Assembly (NCBI RefSeq): GCF_012927445.1
Contig: NZ_JABBPD010000004.1
Span: forward strand, 903,039-967,038
Reading direction: 5' to 3'
Length of the DNA: 64,000 nucleotides
Source of the DNA: Rhodoferax sp.
GTDB taxonomy: Bacteria > Pseudomonadota > Gammaproteobacteria > Burkholderiales > Burkholderiaceae_C
The notes under the pieces were generated by a model. That model saw nothing but the letters and a program-made list of their open reading frames with translations, did not search any database and was not told the DNA's origin. Both the position numbers and the translations under genes were made by a program. Positions 1-9,005 of this stretch are shown piece after piece (positions within the stretch are counted from its first letter, which is position 1; every line of letters begins with the position of its first letter).

Positions 1-2
1 TG

Positions 3-266
3 CGGCACAAGCTGCTGGAGGTGGCAGGTTGGCAGTCCGCCCCCGAGGGGGTCTACATTGCCCGGGAACGGCATTTGCAGGCACTGCGCCAGGTCGATGG
101 CCATTTGATGGAAGCGAGCGCGCATTTGGCCGCCAACGCGCAGTCGCTGGACCTGCTGGCGGAAGAGCTTCGCCTGGCCCAAAACGCCTTAAGTGAAATA
201 ACCGGTGAATTTACATCAGATGATCTTCTTGGGGTGATATTCTCCAAGTTTTGCATCGGCAAGTAA
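3..266 (+). CDS. mnmE: tRNA uridine-5-carboxymethylaminomethyl(34) synthesis GTPase MnmE, C-terminal fragment
   Basis: Only the last 87 residues are inside the window; the gene enters from the left edge. MnmE is the GTPase that works with MnmG to build the cmnm5 group on the wobble uridine of certain tRNAs. The visible part is the C-terminal helical domain and ends in the family signature [16 protein letters not shown], whose cysteine belongs to the conserved C(I/L)GK tail. The open frame runs from base 3 with no start codon, as expected for a truncated 5' end. A weak hairpin (TGCCA-AAAA-TGGCA, about 300-313) follows but has no T-tract. Confidence 0.93.
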   Translation, partial: RHKLLEVAGWQSAPEGVYIARERHLQALRQVDGHLMEASAHLAANAQSLDLLAEELRLAQNALSEITGEFTSDDLLGVIFSKFCIGK

Positions 267-370
267 TCGGCTTTCTCCCTCTAGCGGTGGGGATGCCTAC
301 TGCCAAAAATGGCATATTCCAATAAAACACCCGGGTGCACTCGAGAGGTCATGCTGACCGGAAAGAAATA

Positions 371-1135
371 ATGTCATTATTCGATTGGTTTACCCGTACT
401 AAAAAAGCCCCAAAAAAAACCGCTGTGCCACCGCGCACAGGTTTGGGGCATGTTGCGGCAACAGTGCCTTTAATGCCGTCTGAAAAAATGCGGGGCAAGA
501 TAGTCCCGGCATCCGCCGGCCATGATACCCATCACAAAACCGAACGTCTGGAACGCCGCGAGCAACTTTACCGCGTGGTGCGGGACTCGATGATCCGCGC
601 CGGCGTGCTGGCGGCCAGCTACAAATTCAAGGTCTTGTCACTGGATGCGCACGGCCGCCAATACCTGATCATGATGGATTTGAGCAATCAGGTTGCGGGC
701 GATTCGGCTCGTCTGACCGAGATCGAAAACATGATCACCCAAGCGGCCAAGGCGCGCCATGACATGACGGTCTCGGCCGTTTACTGGCGCGTGAACGCGC
801 AGAACCCAGCCGCACTGCCGCCAACTCAGGGGGCCTCCGCGACGCTTCCACGGCCCAGGCAAGCCATTGAACAGCAGGCATCCCACCCACCCACCGCACC
901 CAAGCTGCCGGCCAGCCAACACCCCACTTACGAACCGCTGCAAGCCGACGAAGTTGCGGCCTTCAAACGGGCACTGGCCAGTGTTACCCCGGCGACCCAT
1001 GGGGCGTCGGGTCAAGTCATCACCTCAGGACGTCGTAACCCAGCGCCACCGGTCGAATTTGAAGACACCCAGATGGTGCCACCGGATGAGCACGCCTCGC
1101 CACTCAGTGTGACGCAGTACGGAGACTTGAACTGA
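371..1135 (+). CDS. Conserved hypothetical protein
   Basis: A 254-residue protein of unknown function. The start at 371 (MSLFDWFTR) is preferred over an upstream in-frame ATG at 335 because GGAAAG lies just ahead of it. The N-terminus is basic and lysine-rich. Residues of about 60-140 form a compact mixed alpha/beta segment that includes YLIMMDLSNQV and VSAVYWRVN. The rest is proline- and alanine-rich and probably disordered. No signal peptide or membrane segment is evident. It converges on apt with only 15 bp between the stop codons. I do not recognise a named family. Confidence 0.7.
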   Translation: MSLFDWFTRTKKAPKKTAVPPRTGLGHVAATVPLMPSEKMRGKIVPASAGHDTHHKTERLERREQLYRVVRDSMIRAGVLAASYKFKVLSLDAHGRQYLIMMDLSNQVAGDSARLTEIENMITQAAKARHDMTVSAVYWRVNAQNPAALPPTQGASATLPRPRQAIEQQASHPPTAPKLPASQHPTYEPLQADEVAAFKRALASVTPATHGASGQVITSGRRNPAPPVEFEDTQMVPPDEHASPLSVTQYGDLN

Positions 1136-1150
1136 TCGTAAAACCTGGCT

Positions 1151-1705
1151 TCAGTGTCCGGAAAAATCAATCAACGTAAAAAGTGGCAGACCCGCCGCCC
1201 TGAGTTTGTCGGACCCGCCAAGCTCGGGCAGATCGACTATTGCGGCGCCTTCGATGACAGTCGCCCCCAGTTTCTCAAGTAATTTCATGCCGGCCATCAT
1301 GGTGCCACCCGTGGCAATCAGGTCGTCGATCAGCAGCACACGATCACCCGTCTTGACGGCGTCCGTGTGCAATTCAACCGTGGCGCTGCCGTACTCCAGC
1401 TCATAGGTTTCTTCGACCGTGGTGAAGGGCAGCTTGCCCTTTTTACGGATCGGCACAAAACCAACATTAAGTTCGTACGCGATCACCGCGCCCAAAATAA
1501 AGCCCCGCGCATCCAGTCCGGCGACCACATCGGGGCGCATGGAGAGGCTCATGTAACGATGGACAAAAGCGTCGATCAAGATCCGGAACACCTTGGCATC
1601 CTGCAACAGCGGCGTGATATCACGAAACTGCACACCCGGTGCCGGCCAGTCCGGCACCGTGCGGATGTGGTCTCTGAGGTACTGGTTGACGCTGAGGTTT
1701 TGCAT
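1151..1705 (-). CDS. apt: Adenine phosphoribosyltransferase
   Basis: A 184-residue purine salvage enzyme that converts adenine and PRPP to AMP and pyrophosphate in the cytosol. The PRPP-binding signature [13 protein letters not shown] lies at residues 123-135, and the N-terminal region ([20 protein letters not shown]) is typical of Apt. Length is normal for the family. It is transcribed away from the cation antiporter's 3' end, with a 67-bp gap, and may be expressed alone. Confidence 0.95.
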   Translation of the reverse strand: MQNLSVNQYLRDHIRTVPDWPAPGVQFRDITPLLQDAKVFRILIDAFVHRYMSLSMRPDVVAGLDARGFILGAVIAYELNVGFVPIRKKGKLPFTTVEETYELEYGSATVELHTDAVKTGDRVLLIDDLIATGGTMMAGMKLLEKLGATVIEGAAIVDLPELGGSDKLRAAGLPLFTLIDFSGH

Positions 1706-1772
1706 GGATCATCAAGTAGGGGGTTGGAGCTGTATTGTGCCTCGTGCCTGATTCTTGTCCCCGGTTGCGGAC

Positions 1773-3758
1773 TTACCCCTTGAGCAATTTCTGTTCGGCC
1801 ATGGCGAGCATTTCAGCCTTGCCCGAGAGCACCAAGGTGTCGCCCTCTTCTATCAGCGGATCCTGTGCAACGGCCTTGACCTTGCCACCGCTGCGCCGCA
1901 GGCTGACAACCCGCACGTCAAACGTGTGCAGGGCCAGATGGCTGAGTGGTTTGCCAATCGACTTGGCGCCCAGCGGCAACGTCAGCGATGACAGGCGCTC
2001 CTGGTGCAGTTCATCGACCGCATCGTCGTCCGCCCCGTAGAAGTAGCCGCGCAGCAGGCTGTAGCGGGCATCACGCTGCTCCTGCACGATGCGAATCACA
2101 CGCCGCATGGGCACACCCACCAGCGCCAGGGCATGACTGGCCAGCATGAGCGAGCCCTCAATCGCCTCGGGCACCACCTCGGTGGCGCCTGCTTGCCGCA
2201 GCGCCGCTAAATCATGATCATCCTGGGTGCGGACAATGACGGGAACCTGGGGTGCGTGGGCCCGGATGTGGGCCAGCACCTTCATGGCACCCGGTACTTC
2301 CAGGTAAGTGACGACCACGGCACTGGCACGCGCAAGCCCTGACGCCATCAGGGCCTGAAGCCGGGCGGCATCCCCAAAGACGACGGAGTCACCGGCGGCG
2401 GCGGCCTGACGCACCCGGTCGGGATCCAGGTCCAGCGCCATGTACGGTATACCTTCGAGTTCCAGCATGCGTGCCAGATTCTGGCCGCAGCGGCCATAGC
2501 CGCAAATGATCACATGCTTGTTGACGTTGATCGATTTGCGGGCAATGGTGGTCATTTGCAGTGATTGCTGCAACCACTCACTACTGGCCAACCGCAACAC
2601 AATCTGGTTGCTGTACAGAATGATGAAGGGCGTGGCCAGCATGGAGAGGACCATGCTGGCCAGTATCGGATTCAGTAATGACGGAGGCACCAGGGCGCTG
2701 GATTGCGCCAGTGTCAGCAGCACAAAGCCAAATTCACCGGCTTGCGCGAGGTACAGGCCGGTACGCAGCGAAACACCGGCAGTAGCACCCAGCCCGCGTG
2801 CCAGCAAGGCCACCAGCGCCGCCTTGAACAACACCGGCACCGTCACCAACAAGAGCACCAGCGGCCACCGTTCAAGCACCAGCCGCCAGTCGAGCATCAT
2901 CCCGATGCTGATGAAAAACAAACCCAGCAAAACGTCGTGAAAGGGCCGGATATCGGTCTCCACCTGCTGCTTGAACTGCGTCTCGGAGATCAGCATGCCG
3001 GCGATAAAGGCCCCCAGCGCCAGACTCAAGCCCGCCAGTTCCGTCAGCCAGGCCAGCCCCAGGGTGATGAGCAGCAGATTCAGCACAAACAGCTCTTCGC
3101 TTTTGCGCCGGGCCACCAGGGTCAGCCACCACCGCATGACGCGCGGGCCCCCCACCAGCAGCAAGGTAATCAAGACGGCGGCTTTGAGCGTCGCAACGCC
3201 CAGTGTTTCAAAAAGCTGTTCACCGGAAGCCCCCAGCGCCGGAATCAGGACTAACAGAGGGACAACGGCCAGATCCTGAAACAGCAGTATGCCCATGACC
3301 CGTTTGCCATGTTCCGACTCCATCTCGATCCGCTCGGTCATCAGCTTGACCACGATGGCGGTGCTGCTCATGGCCAGCGCACTGGACAGGGCCAACGCCG
3401 TTTGCCAACTCATGCCCCACGAGGACGGCGCGATAAATGCCAGGCCCAAGGCGGCGGCGCTGGCGATGACCATGGTCAGCAGCACCTGAAAAAAACCCAG
3501 TCCAAACACATGATTGCGCATGGCCCGCAGCTTGGGCAAATTGAACTCCAGCCCAATGACAAACATCAGGAAAACAACGCCGTACTCGCCCAAGTGGCGC
3601 ACGCCATCGGCGTTCTGCGCCACGGCGAAGGCATTGGGTCCGGTGAGCACACCCACGGCCAGATAACCCAGCATGGGTGGCAGCTTCAAGGACCGGCAGG
3701 CGACCACGCCCAGCACCGCGGCAAGCAGGAAGGCGAGAGTAAGTTCAAGCGGGCTCAT
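1773..3758 (-). CDS. Monovalent cation:proton antiporter-2 (CPA2) family protein with TrkA domains
   Basis: A 661-residue inner-membrane antiporter of the KefB/KefC/YbaL type, probably exchanging K+ or Na+ for protons. Residues 1-395 hold about 12 hydrophobic segments (Na_H_Exchanger domain). A TrkA-N Rossmann domain follows from about residue 414 with GYGRCGQ (G420, G422, G425), and a TrkA-C domain lies near residues 580-655. The architecture implies gating by a nucleotide or other ligand on the cytosolic side. Its start is only 44 bp from the divergent kdsD. Substrate cannot be read from the sequence, so no gene symbol is given. Confidence 0.9.
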   Translation of the reverse strand: MSPLELTLAFLLAAVLGVVACRSLKLPPMLGYLAVGVLTGPNAFAVAQNADGVRHLGEYGVVFLMFVIGLEFNLPKLRAMRNHVFGLGFFQVLLTMVIASAAALGLAFIAPSSWGMSWQTALALSSALAMSSTAIVVKLMTERIEMESEHGKRVMGILLFQDLAVVPLLVLIPALGASGEQLFETLGVATLKAAVLITLLLVGGPRVMRWWLTLVARRKSEELFVLNLLLITLGLAWLTELAGLSLALGAFIAGMLISETQFKQQVETDIRPFHDVLLGLFFISIGMMLDWRLVLERWPLVLLLVTVPVLFKAALVALLARGLGATAGVSLRTGLYLAQAGEFGFVLLTLAQSSALVPPSLLNPILASMVLSMLATPFIILYSNQIVLRLASSEWLQQSLQMTTIARKSINVNKHVIICGYGRCGQNLARMLELEGIPYMALDLDPDRVRQAAAAGDSVVFGDAARLQALMASGLARASAVVVTYLEVPGAMKVLAHIRAHAPQVPVIVRTQDDHDLAALRQAGATEVVPEAIEGSLMLASHALALVGVPMRRVIRIVQEQRDARYSLLRGYFYGADDDAVDELHQERLSSLTLPLGAKSIGKPLSHLALHTFDVRVVSLRRSGGKVKAVAQDPLIEEGDTLVLSGKAEMLAMAEQKLLKG

Positions 3759-3802
3759 GCTGACATACTAACAAGCGCTGCGCCGACCGATAAAATGTTG
3801 CA

Positions 3803-4804
3803 ATGAATAGTCAACCAACTCAGCTTCCAGCATTTAATGCGGCCCAGGCGATTCGTCTGGCACAGGAAACCCTGGACATCGAAGCCGCCGCGGTGCTGGG
3901 TTTGAAGCAGAACCTGGGGCCAGCATTTGCCAGCGCCGTGCAGATGATGCTGCTGGTCAGGGGCCGCGTGGTGGTGATGGGCATGGGCAAAAGCGGGCAC
4001 ATTGGACGCAAAATTACCGCCACCTTGGCCTCGACAGGCACACCCGCCATGTTCGTCCATCCCGCCGAGGCCAGCCATGGCGACCTCGGCATGATCAAAT
4101 CGGTCGATCTGGTGCTGGCCATCTCAAACAGCGGCGAGTCAGAAGAGTTGACGGCGATCCTGCCAATGCTCAAGCGCATGGGCGCACCCCTGATTGCCAT
4201 GACCGCCAAGTCTGACTCGACACTGGCCCGCCATGCGGATGTGTTTCTGGATTGCGGCGTCGAAAAAGAGGCCTGCCCCTTGAACCTGGCACCGACGGCC
4301 AGCACGACGGCGCAACTGGCATTGGGCGATGCGCTGGCAGTAGCCCTGCTGGATGCACGCGGCTTCAAGGCGGAAGATTTTGCCCGTTCCCATCCGGGGG
4401 GTGCGCTGGGTCGCAAGCTGCTGACTCACGTCAGTGATGTGATGCGCTCGGGCGATGACGTTCCCAAGGTCGGGCCACAGGCCAGTTTCAGCGAGTTGAT
4501 GCGCGAGATGAGCGTCAAGGGTCTGGGGGCAACCGCCATTGTGGATGAGCATTTGACCGTGCTCGGGATCTTCACCGATGGCGACTTACGCCGCCTGGTG
4601 GAGAAAGGCATCGATTTACGCACCACTACCGCACAACAGGTCATGCACCCCAAGCCCAGCACCATTGCCCGGGACGCCTTGGCCGTGGAAGCCGCTGAAC
4701 TGATGGAACACAACTGTATTACCAGCGTTCTGGTACTCGATGCTGCTGGCCACTTGTGCGGCGCACTGAATAGCAACGACTTGATGCGGGCGAAGGTGAT
4801 TTGA
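3803..4804 (+). CDS. kdsD: Arabinose-5-phosphate isomerase KdsD (KpsF/GutQ family)
   Basis: A 333-residue enzyme that interconverts ribulose-5-phosphate and arabinose-5-phosphate, the first step toward Kdo for LPS. An N-terminal SIS domain (about 40-180; GMGKSGHIGRKI, SNSGESEE) is followed by two CBS domains (about 210-333), the standard KdsD layout. The stop overlaps the kdsC start by one base, so the two are translationally coupled. It heads a kdsD-kdsC-lptC run. Confidence 0.94.
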   Translation: MNSQPTQLPAFNAAQAIRLAQETLDIEAAAVLGLKQNLGPAFASAVQMMLLVRGRVVVMGMGKSGHIGRKITATLASTGTPAMFVHPAEASHGDLGMIKSVDLVLAISNSGESEELTAILPMLKRMGAPLIAMTAKSDSTLARHADVFLDCGVEKEACPLNLAPTASTTAQLALGDALAVALLDARGFKAEDFARSHPGGALGRKLLTHVSDVMRSGDDVPKVGPQASFSELMREMSVKGLGATAIVDEHLTVLGIFTDGDLRRLVEKGIDLRTTTAQQVMHPKPSTIARDALAVEAAELMEHNCITSVLVLDAAGHLCGALNSNDLMRAKVI

Positions 4805-5352
4805 TGGCGGCCGCTGCACTCAATTTCCCGCCAGAGTTGCTACTCAAGGCACAAGGTATTCGCGTGGTTTTCTTCGATGTGGATGGCGTCCTGACCGACG
4901 GCGGTTTGCTCTTCACGGAAGCGGGCGAAACGATTAAACGTTTTTGCACCTTGGATGGCCACGGCCTCAAGCTGTTGCAACGTGCGGGCATTACACCGGC
5001 CGTGATTACCGGACGGGACTCCAAGCCGCTGCGTTTGCGCCTCGCCGCCTTGGGGATTGAACATGTGCACTATGGTACCGAGGACAAACGCCCCGCCGCG
5101 GAACTAACCCTCGCCGCCCTGGGTCTGGACTGGCGCCAGGCCGCCGCCATGGGGGACGACTGGCCAGACTTGGCCGTCATGCGACGCTGTGCGCTGGCCT
5201 GCGCGCCGCACAACGCCCATATCGAGGTCAAGGCCATCTCACACTACGTCACGGAGGCCAGCGGCGGCGATGGAGCCGTCAGAGAACTGTGTGACTTACT
5301 GCTGGTTGCCAGCGGCCAGTATGCCAATCTGCTGGAGGAATGGGCGCAGTGA
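4804..5352 (+). CDS. kdsC: 3-deoxy-D-manno-octulosonate 8-phosphate phosphatase KdsC
   Basis: A 182-residue HAD-superfamily phosphatase that releases Kdo from Kdo-8-phosphate. The catalytic DxDG motif is FFDVDGVLTDG, with the nucleophile D25 and acid/base D27. GDDWPDLAVM supplies the late HAD acidic motif. The protein lacks a large cap domain, as is usual for the tetrameric C0-type KdsC. Start at the ATG of 4804, which shares a base with the kdsD stop. Its 3' end overlaps lptC by 13 bp. Confidence 0.94.
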   Translation: MAAAALNFPPELLLKAQGIRVVFFDVDGVLTDGGLLFTEAGETIKRFCTLDGHGLKLLQRAGITPAVITGRDSKPLRLRLAALGIEHVHYGTEDKRPAAELTLAALGLDWRQAAAMGDDWPDLAVMRRCALACAPHNAHIEVKAISHYVTEASGGDGAVRELCDLLLVASGQYANLLEEWAQ

Positions 5353-5966
5353 TCACGCTACTGCGCACGGCATGGGAACGACTGTCGCTCTACCTGCCCG
5401 TGGTACTCATGGGGCTGCTGGCGCTGGGAACCTACTGGCTGGTCCGTAGCACACCACTGCTGATGCCGGCCGAGCAAGAAGCACCCGCACGGCATGAGCC
5501 TGACTATTTGATGCGCAAGTTTTCAGTCAAAACGTTTGATGGCGCAGGACGTCTCAAAAGCGAAGTGTTGGGTTCCAATGCCCGCCACTACCCGGACACG
5601 GATACGATGGAAATTGACCTGGTGCACATCCGCTCGTTTAACGAAGAGGGACGCCTGACCACGGCCACCGCCAGCCGCGCGCTGACCAACGGCGACGCCT
5701 CGGAAGTTCAGTTGATCGGCAATGCGCGCGTGGTGCGCGAGCCAGTGGTGGACAAGGCGGGGCAGCCGCAACCACGCATGGAATACCGCAGCGAATTTTT
5801 GCATGCATTCATGAATACGGAGCGCGTCATCTCGCACAAACCGGTGGAACTGATACGCGGAAGTGATCACTTCACGGCGGACACGATGGATTTTGACAAT
5901 CTTGATGGCGTGATGCAACTCAAAGGGCGCGTCAAGGGCATTCTGGTGCCAGCTGCGGCCAAATAG
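5340..5966 (+). CDS. lptC: LPS export ABC transporter periplasmic protein LptC
   Basis: A 208-residue bitopic inner-membrane protein linking LptB2FG to the periplasmic LptA bridge. One N-terminal membrane helix (about residues 14-33, LPVVLMGLLALGTYWLV) is followed by a periplasmic beta-jellyroll with the family feature MRKFSVKTFDGAGRLKSEV. A GGAGG ribosome binding site precedes the ATG. The usual next genes, lptA and lptB, are absent here; an SDR gene follows after 19 bp. Confidence 0.9.
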   Translation: MGAVITLLRTAWERLSLYLPVVLMGLLALGTYWLVRSTPLLMPAEQEAPARHEPDYLMRKFSVKTFDGAGRLKSEVLGSNARHYPDTDTMEIDLVHIRSFNEEGRLTTATASRALTNGDASEVQLIGNARVVREPVVDKAGQPQPRMEYRSEFLHAFMNTERVISHKPVELIRGSDHFTADTMDFDNLDGVMQLKGRVKGILVPAAAK

Positions 5967-5985
5967 ATACCCAGGAGGACGGCAT

Positions 5986-6762
5986 ATGTCCAGACTCGTT
6001 TTTATCACCGGTGCATCCAGTGGCATTGGTCAGTCTTTGGCGTGGCGCTATTACCAGGCCGGCTATTCACTTGCGTTGGTGGCGCGCCGCACCCAAGAGA
6101 TCGAATTATGGGCGAGCAGCCGTCAAATAAGCAGATCACGCTACAAAATATATAGCGCAGATGTATCGATTCCAGACAGTATTGTGATGGCAGGACAGGC
6201 CTGCCTGACACAGCAAGGCATTCCTGATGTGGTGATTGCCAACGCGGGCATCAGCATCGGAATGGATACGGCTCATCGCGAAGACCTGGCGATCATGGCG
6301 CGTACTTTTGCCACCAACAACATTGGAATGGCCGCCACGTTTCAGCCCTTCATTGCAGCCATGGCGAGACGCGGTTCAGGAACGCTGGTCGGTATTGGCA
6401 GCGTCGCAGGCATACGGGGCTTGCCCGGTCATGGCGCCTATTGTTCCAGCAAAGCGGCCGTCATCAGCTACGGCGAGAGCTTACGCGGCGAACTGCGCGG
6501 CAGTGGCGTAAAAGTCGTCACCCTGTGCCCGGGCTATATCGACACGCCCTTGACACGGAAAAATACCTACTCCATGCCCTTCTTGATGCACCCGGATGAC
6601 TTTGCCGCAAAGGCGTTCAAGACAATTACGGCCGGCGTCAGTTATCGCGTGATTCCCTGGCAAATGGGGGTGGTCGCCAAAATGTTGCGGCTGTTGCCCA
6701 ACTGGCTGTTTGACAAGGCTTTTGCCGGACGGCCCCGAAAACCACGGAGCACCAACACCTGA
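5986..6762 (+). CDS. SDR family NAD(P)-dependent oxidoreductase
   Basis: A 258-residue classical short-chain dehydrogenase. The cofactor loop TGASSGIG is at residues 8-15, NAG near 86-88, the catalytic serine near 139 and YxxxK at Y152/K156. An AGGAGG box precedes the start. It lies 19 bp after lptC and is probably co-transcribed; the SDR superfamily is too broad to name a substrate, though the location hints at an envelope role. Residues of about 49-58 are encoded by a partial copy of the short palindromic repeat. A bidirectional terminator follows. Confidence 0.88.
   Translation: MSRLVFITGASSGIGQSLAWRYYQAGYSLALVARRTQEIELWASSRQISRSRYKIYSADVSIPDSIVMAGQACLTQQGIPDVVIANAGISIGMDTAHREDLAIMARTFATNNIGMAATFQPFIAAMARRGSGTLVGIGSVAGIRGLPGHGAYCSSKAAVISYGESLRGELRGSGVKVVTLCPGYIDTPLTRKNTYSMPFLMHPDDFAAKAFKTITAGVSYRVIPWQMGVVAKMLRLLPNWLFDKAFAGRPRKPRSTNT
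6132..6160 (-). repeat. Partial short palindromic element inside the SDR gene
   Basis: The sequence contains GCTACAAAATATATAGCGC, matching the GCTAT...ATAGC core of the roughly 55-bp element seen elsewhere in this window. It lies in the coding sequence between beta strands of the Rossmann fold. Assignment is by eye and only the core is preserved. Confidence 0.4.
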
Positions 6763-6812
6763 TTAACGGCAGGGTTTGGTTTTTTGTAAAAAGCTTTGAC
6801 GCAATAAATAAA

Positions 6813-6840
6813 AAAGGGCCACAAGGGCCCTTTCATTTTT
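6813..6840. terminator. Bidirectional rho-independent terminator
   Basis: AAAGGGCC and GGCCCTTT form an 8-bp stem around the loop ACAAG. A T-rich tail follows on the plus strand (CATTTTT). On the minus strand the stem is followed by a run of T residues. It sits between the convergent SDR and RNA-binding protein genes and can serve both. Confidence 0.8.
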
Positions 6841-6865
6841 GATTGGCGTAAAGCCAGTCAAGTGC

Positions 6866-7297
6866 TTAGTAGCTGCTACGGCCACCGCCAGCGCCGCCGC
6901 CGTAACCGCCGCCACCGCTACGGCCACCGCCAGCGCCGCCGCCGTAACCGCCGCCACCGCTACGGCCGCCGCCAGCGCCGCCGCCGTAACCGCCGCCACC
7001 GCCAGCACCACCACCGAAGCCGCCGCCGCCAGTGCGGGGAGGACGAGCTTCCATTGGACGGGCTTCGTTAACCACGAGACCACGGCCACCGTACTGTTGA
7101 CCATTCATGCCGTTGATAGCAGCTTGTGCCTCAGCGTCGCTGCCCATTTCCACAAAGCCGAAGCCTTTAGAGCGGCCGGTGTCACGTTCCATCATGACTT
7201 TGGCGCTAGTGACGGTACCGTGTGCGGCAAATGCTTGCTGCAGGTCTTCGTCACGGAAAGTGTAGGGCAGGTTGCCCACGTAAAGTTTGTTGCCCAT
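6866..7297 (-). CDS. Glycine-rich RNA-binding protein with one RRM domain
   Basis: A 143-residue protein. Residues 1-78 form an RNA recognition motif with RNP2 (LYVGNL) and RNP1 (KGFGFVEM). The rest is a low-complexity Gly/Ser/Arg/Tyr tail. Such proteins are often cold-induced RNA chaperones in cyanobacteria and betaproteobacteria. The start at 7297 is chosen over 7312 because GAGGAG lies 7 bases ahead. A promoter-like pair lies about 150 bases upstream, which would give a long 5' untranslated leader, suggestive of post-transcriptional control. Confidence 0.88.
   Translation of the reverse strand: MGNKLYVGNLPYTFRDEDLQQAFAAHGTVTSAKVMMERDTGRSKGFGFVEMGSDAEAQAAINGMNGQQYGGRGLVVNEARPMEARPPRTGGGGFGGGAGGGGGYGGGAGGGRSGGGGYGGGAGGGRSGGGGYGGGAGGGRSSY
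6867..7000 (-). repeat. 42-bp tandem repeat encoding the glycine-rich tail
   Basis: The C-terminal coding region is a tandem array. Each 42-bp unit encodes YGGGAGGGRSGGGG, with two full units and a shortened last one ending in GGGRSSY. The copies are nearly identical at DNA level, so the array can probably change length by slippage or recombination between strains. Confidence 0.85.
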
Positions 7298-7773
7298 GAA
7301 AGGACTCCTCAAAATAACTCAAAACGCGATGGAGTCCAAAACCGCTAATCACCTGCAATCCACAAAAAAATGAAGACCCGAAGCAGACGCGAAACTGACT
7401 AAACACCGCAAACTTGTACAACCGATTTTCGACAATACAACTGCATTATGCGTCATGTTGAATGTTTTCACAATCTTTTTGAAGAAAGATGAAGGCCGGG
7501 ATTGCGCAACCTGTTCGGGATTACCCAAAAGGGGGCAAGACAAGTACTGAAAGCAATGCGCTGATTATTCAAATAACCGGTGCTTCAGATGACCTGCTGT
7601 GGCGTTGGCTGCAAACGGTGTGTGCCCTCCCCACCGCTGATGCAGCAGGCAGGCCTCGAACGGACACCGTCACACCGGCGATGAAGCAAACGAGATAGCG
7701 ATGAACACCTCACAGCCGATTGTGCCGACGAGACCTCTAGCGCCCGGCGCGCCAGCGAAATGAGGGGAGAAAC
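7298..7773. other. Intergenic region between the RRM gene and amt
   Basis: About 475 bases without a recognisable gene. The left half is the leader and promoter of the RRM gene. A 69-codon open frame at 7489-7698 (plus strand) has a possible GAAGAAAG ribosome site but resembles no family I know and is not called as a gene. No terminator with a clear T-tract was found downstream of amt. Confidence 0.5.
7445..7473 (-). promoter_or_regulatory. Possible sigma-70 promoter of the RRM protein gene
   Basis: On the minus strand TTGTGA and CATAAT are spaced by 17 bp, a reasonable -35/-10 pair. It would leave a leader of roughly 140 nt before the start codon at 7297. Confidence 0.4.
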
Positions 7774-8976
7774 CTACCAGTTCGCCTCCCGCTCCGGCGT
7801 GGCGCTGATCTTGTGAATCGACAAGTCAGCCCCGTCGTATTCTTCTTCCTGACTCAGACGCAAGCCCATCGTGATCTTGAGCACGCCGTACACCAGCACC
7901 CCACCAGCGGCAGCCCAGACGATGCCCATGGCGGTACCGATGAGTTGGCCACCCAACGTCACACCACCCAGGCCGCCAAAGGCTTTGGTGCCAAAAATGC
8001 CAGCGGCAATGCCACCCCACGTGCCGCACAACCCGTGCAGCGGCCAAACGCCCAGCACGTCATCAATCTTCCATTTGTTTTGCGTCAGCGTGAACATGAA
8101 GACAAAGATGCCACCCGCCACCGCGCCCACCACCAATGCGCCCAATGGGTGCATCAGGTCCGAGCCCGCGCAGACCGCCACCAAGCCGGCCAGCGGGCCG
8201 TTGTGGACAAAGCCAGGGTCGTTCTTGCCTACCAGCAGTGCAGCCAGCGTGCCGCCGACCATGGCCATCAGCGAGTTCACGGCCACCAGGCCCGAGATTT
8301 TGTCCAGGGTTTGTGCGCTCATCACATTGAAGCCGAACCACCCCACCGTGAGAACCCACGCACCCAGCGCCAGAAAAGGGATGCTCGAAGGCGGGTGCGC
8401 CGAGATGCCGCCATCTTTGCGATAGCGGTTGGCACGAGCCCCCAGCAAAATAACCGCAGGCAGCGCAATCCAGCCGCCCAGGGCATGAACCACCACACTG
8501 CCGGCGAAGTCATGGAACTCTTCGCCCGTCAGACCCTTGATCCAGCCCTGCACGCCAAAGTGGTGATTCCACATCACACCTTCAAAGAAGGGGTAAATGA
8601 GACCCACGATCACAGCGGTAGCAATCAGCTGCGGCCAGAATTTGGCGCGCTCGGCAATGCCACCCGAGATGATGGCCGGAATGGCCGCCGCAAAGGTCAG
8701 TAAAAAGAAGAACTTGACCAGCTCATAGCCATTCTTGGCCGCCAGCTGCTCCGCACCCACAAAGAAACTGGTGCCGTAGGCAACCCCGTAACCAATGACA
8801 AAATACACAACCGTGGAGACCGAAAAATCCACCAAAATCTTGACCAGCGCATTGACCTGGTTCTTGCGACGCACGGTGCCGAGCTCCAAAAATGCAAAAC
8901 CCGCGTGCATGGCCAGCACCATGACTGCGCCGAGAAGGATGAACAGGGTGTCTGCGCCCTGTTTTAGTGCTTCCAT
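7774..8976 (-). CDS. amt: Ammonium transporter Amt
   Basis: A 400-residue inner-membrane channel of the Amt/Mep/Rh family with about 11 hydrophobic helices. Family signatures include DFAGSVVVHALGGW and the periplasmic AFLELGTVRRKNQVN. The pore histidine pair is represented by VVHALGG and the later MHPLGALVVGAVAG. There is no cleavable signal peptide. GlnK, its usual partner, is not adjacent. An inverted repeat with TGGTGCA/TGCACCA arms lies just upstream and suggests nitrogen control. Confidence 0.94.
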   Translation of the reverse strand: MEALKQGADTLFILLGAVMVLAMHAGFAFLELGTVRRKNQVNALVKILVDFSVSTVVYFVIGYGVAYGTSFFVGAEQLAAKNGYELVKFFFLLTFAAAIPAIISGGIAERAKFWPQLIATAVIVGLIYPFFEGVMWNHHFGVQGWIKGLTGEEFHDFAGSVVVHALGGWIALPAVILLGARANRYRKDGGISAHPPSSIPFLALGAWVLTVGWFGFNVMSAQTLDKISGLVAVNSLMAMVGGTLAALLVGKNDPGFVHNGPLAGLVAVCAGSDLMHPLGALVVGAVAGGIFVFMFTLTQNKWKIDDVLGVWPLHGLCGTWGGIAAGIFGTKAFGGLGGVTLGGQLIGTAMGIVWAAAGGVLVYGVLKITMGLRLSQEEEYDGADLSIHKISATPEREANW

Positions 8977-9005
8977 GAGAACCTCTTTGGATGAAATGAA
9001 TTGAA

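Noticed and set aside
7489..7698. A 69-codon frame upstream of amt
   Set aside because: It has a possible ribosome site, but no recognisable family and no neighbour context; not called as a gene.
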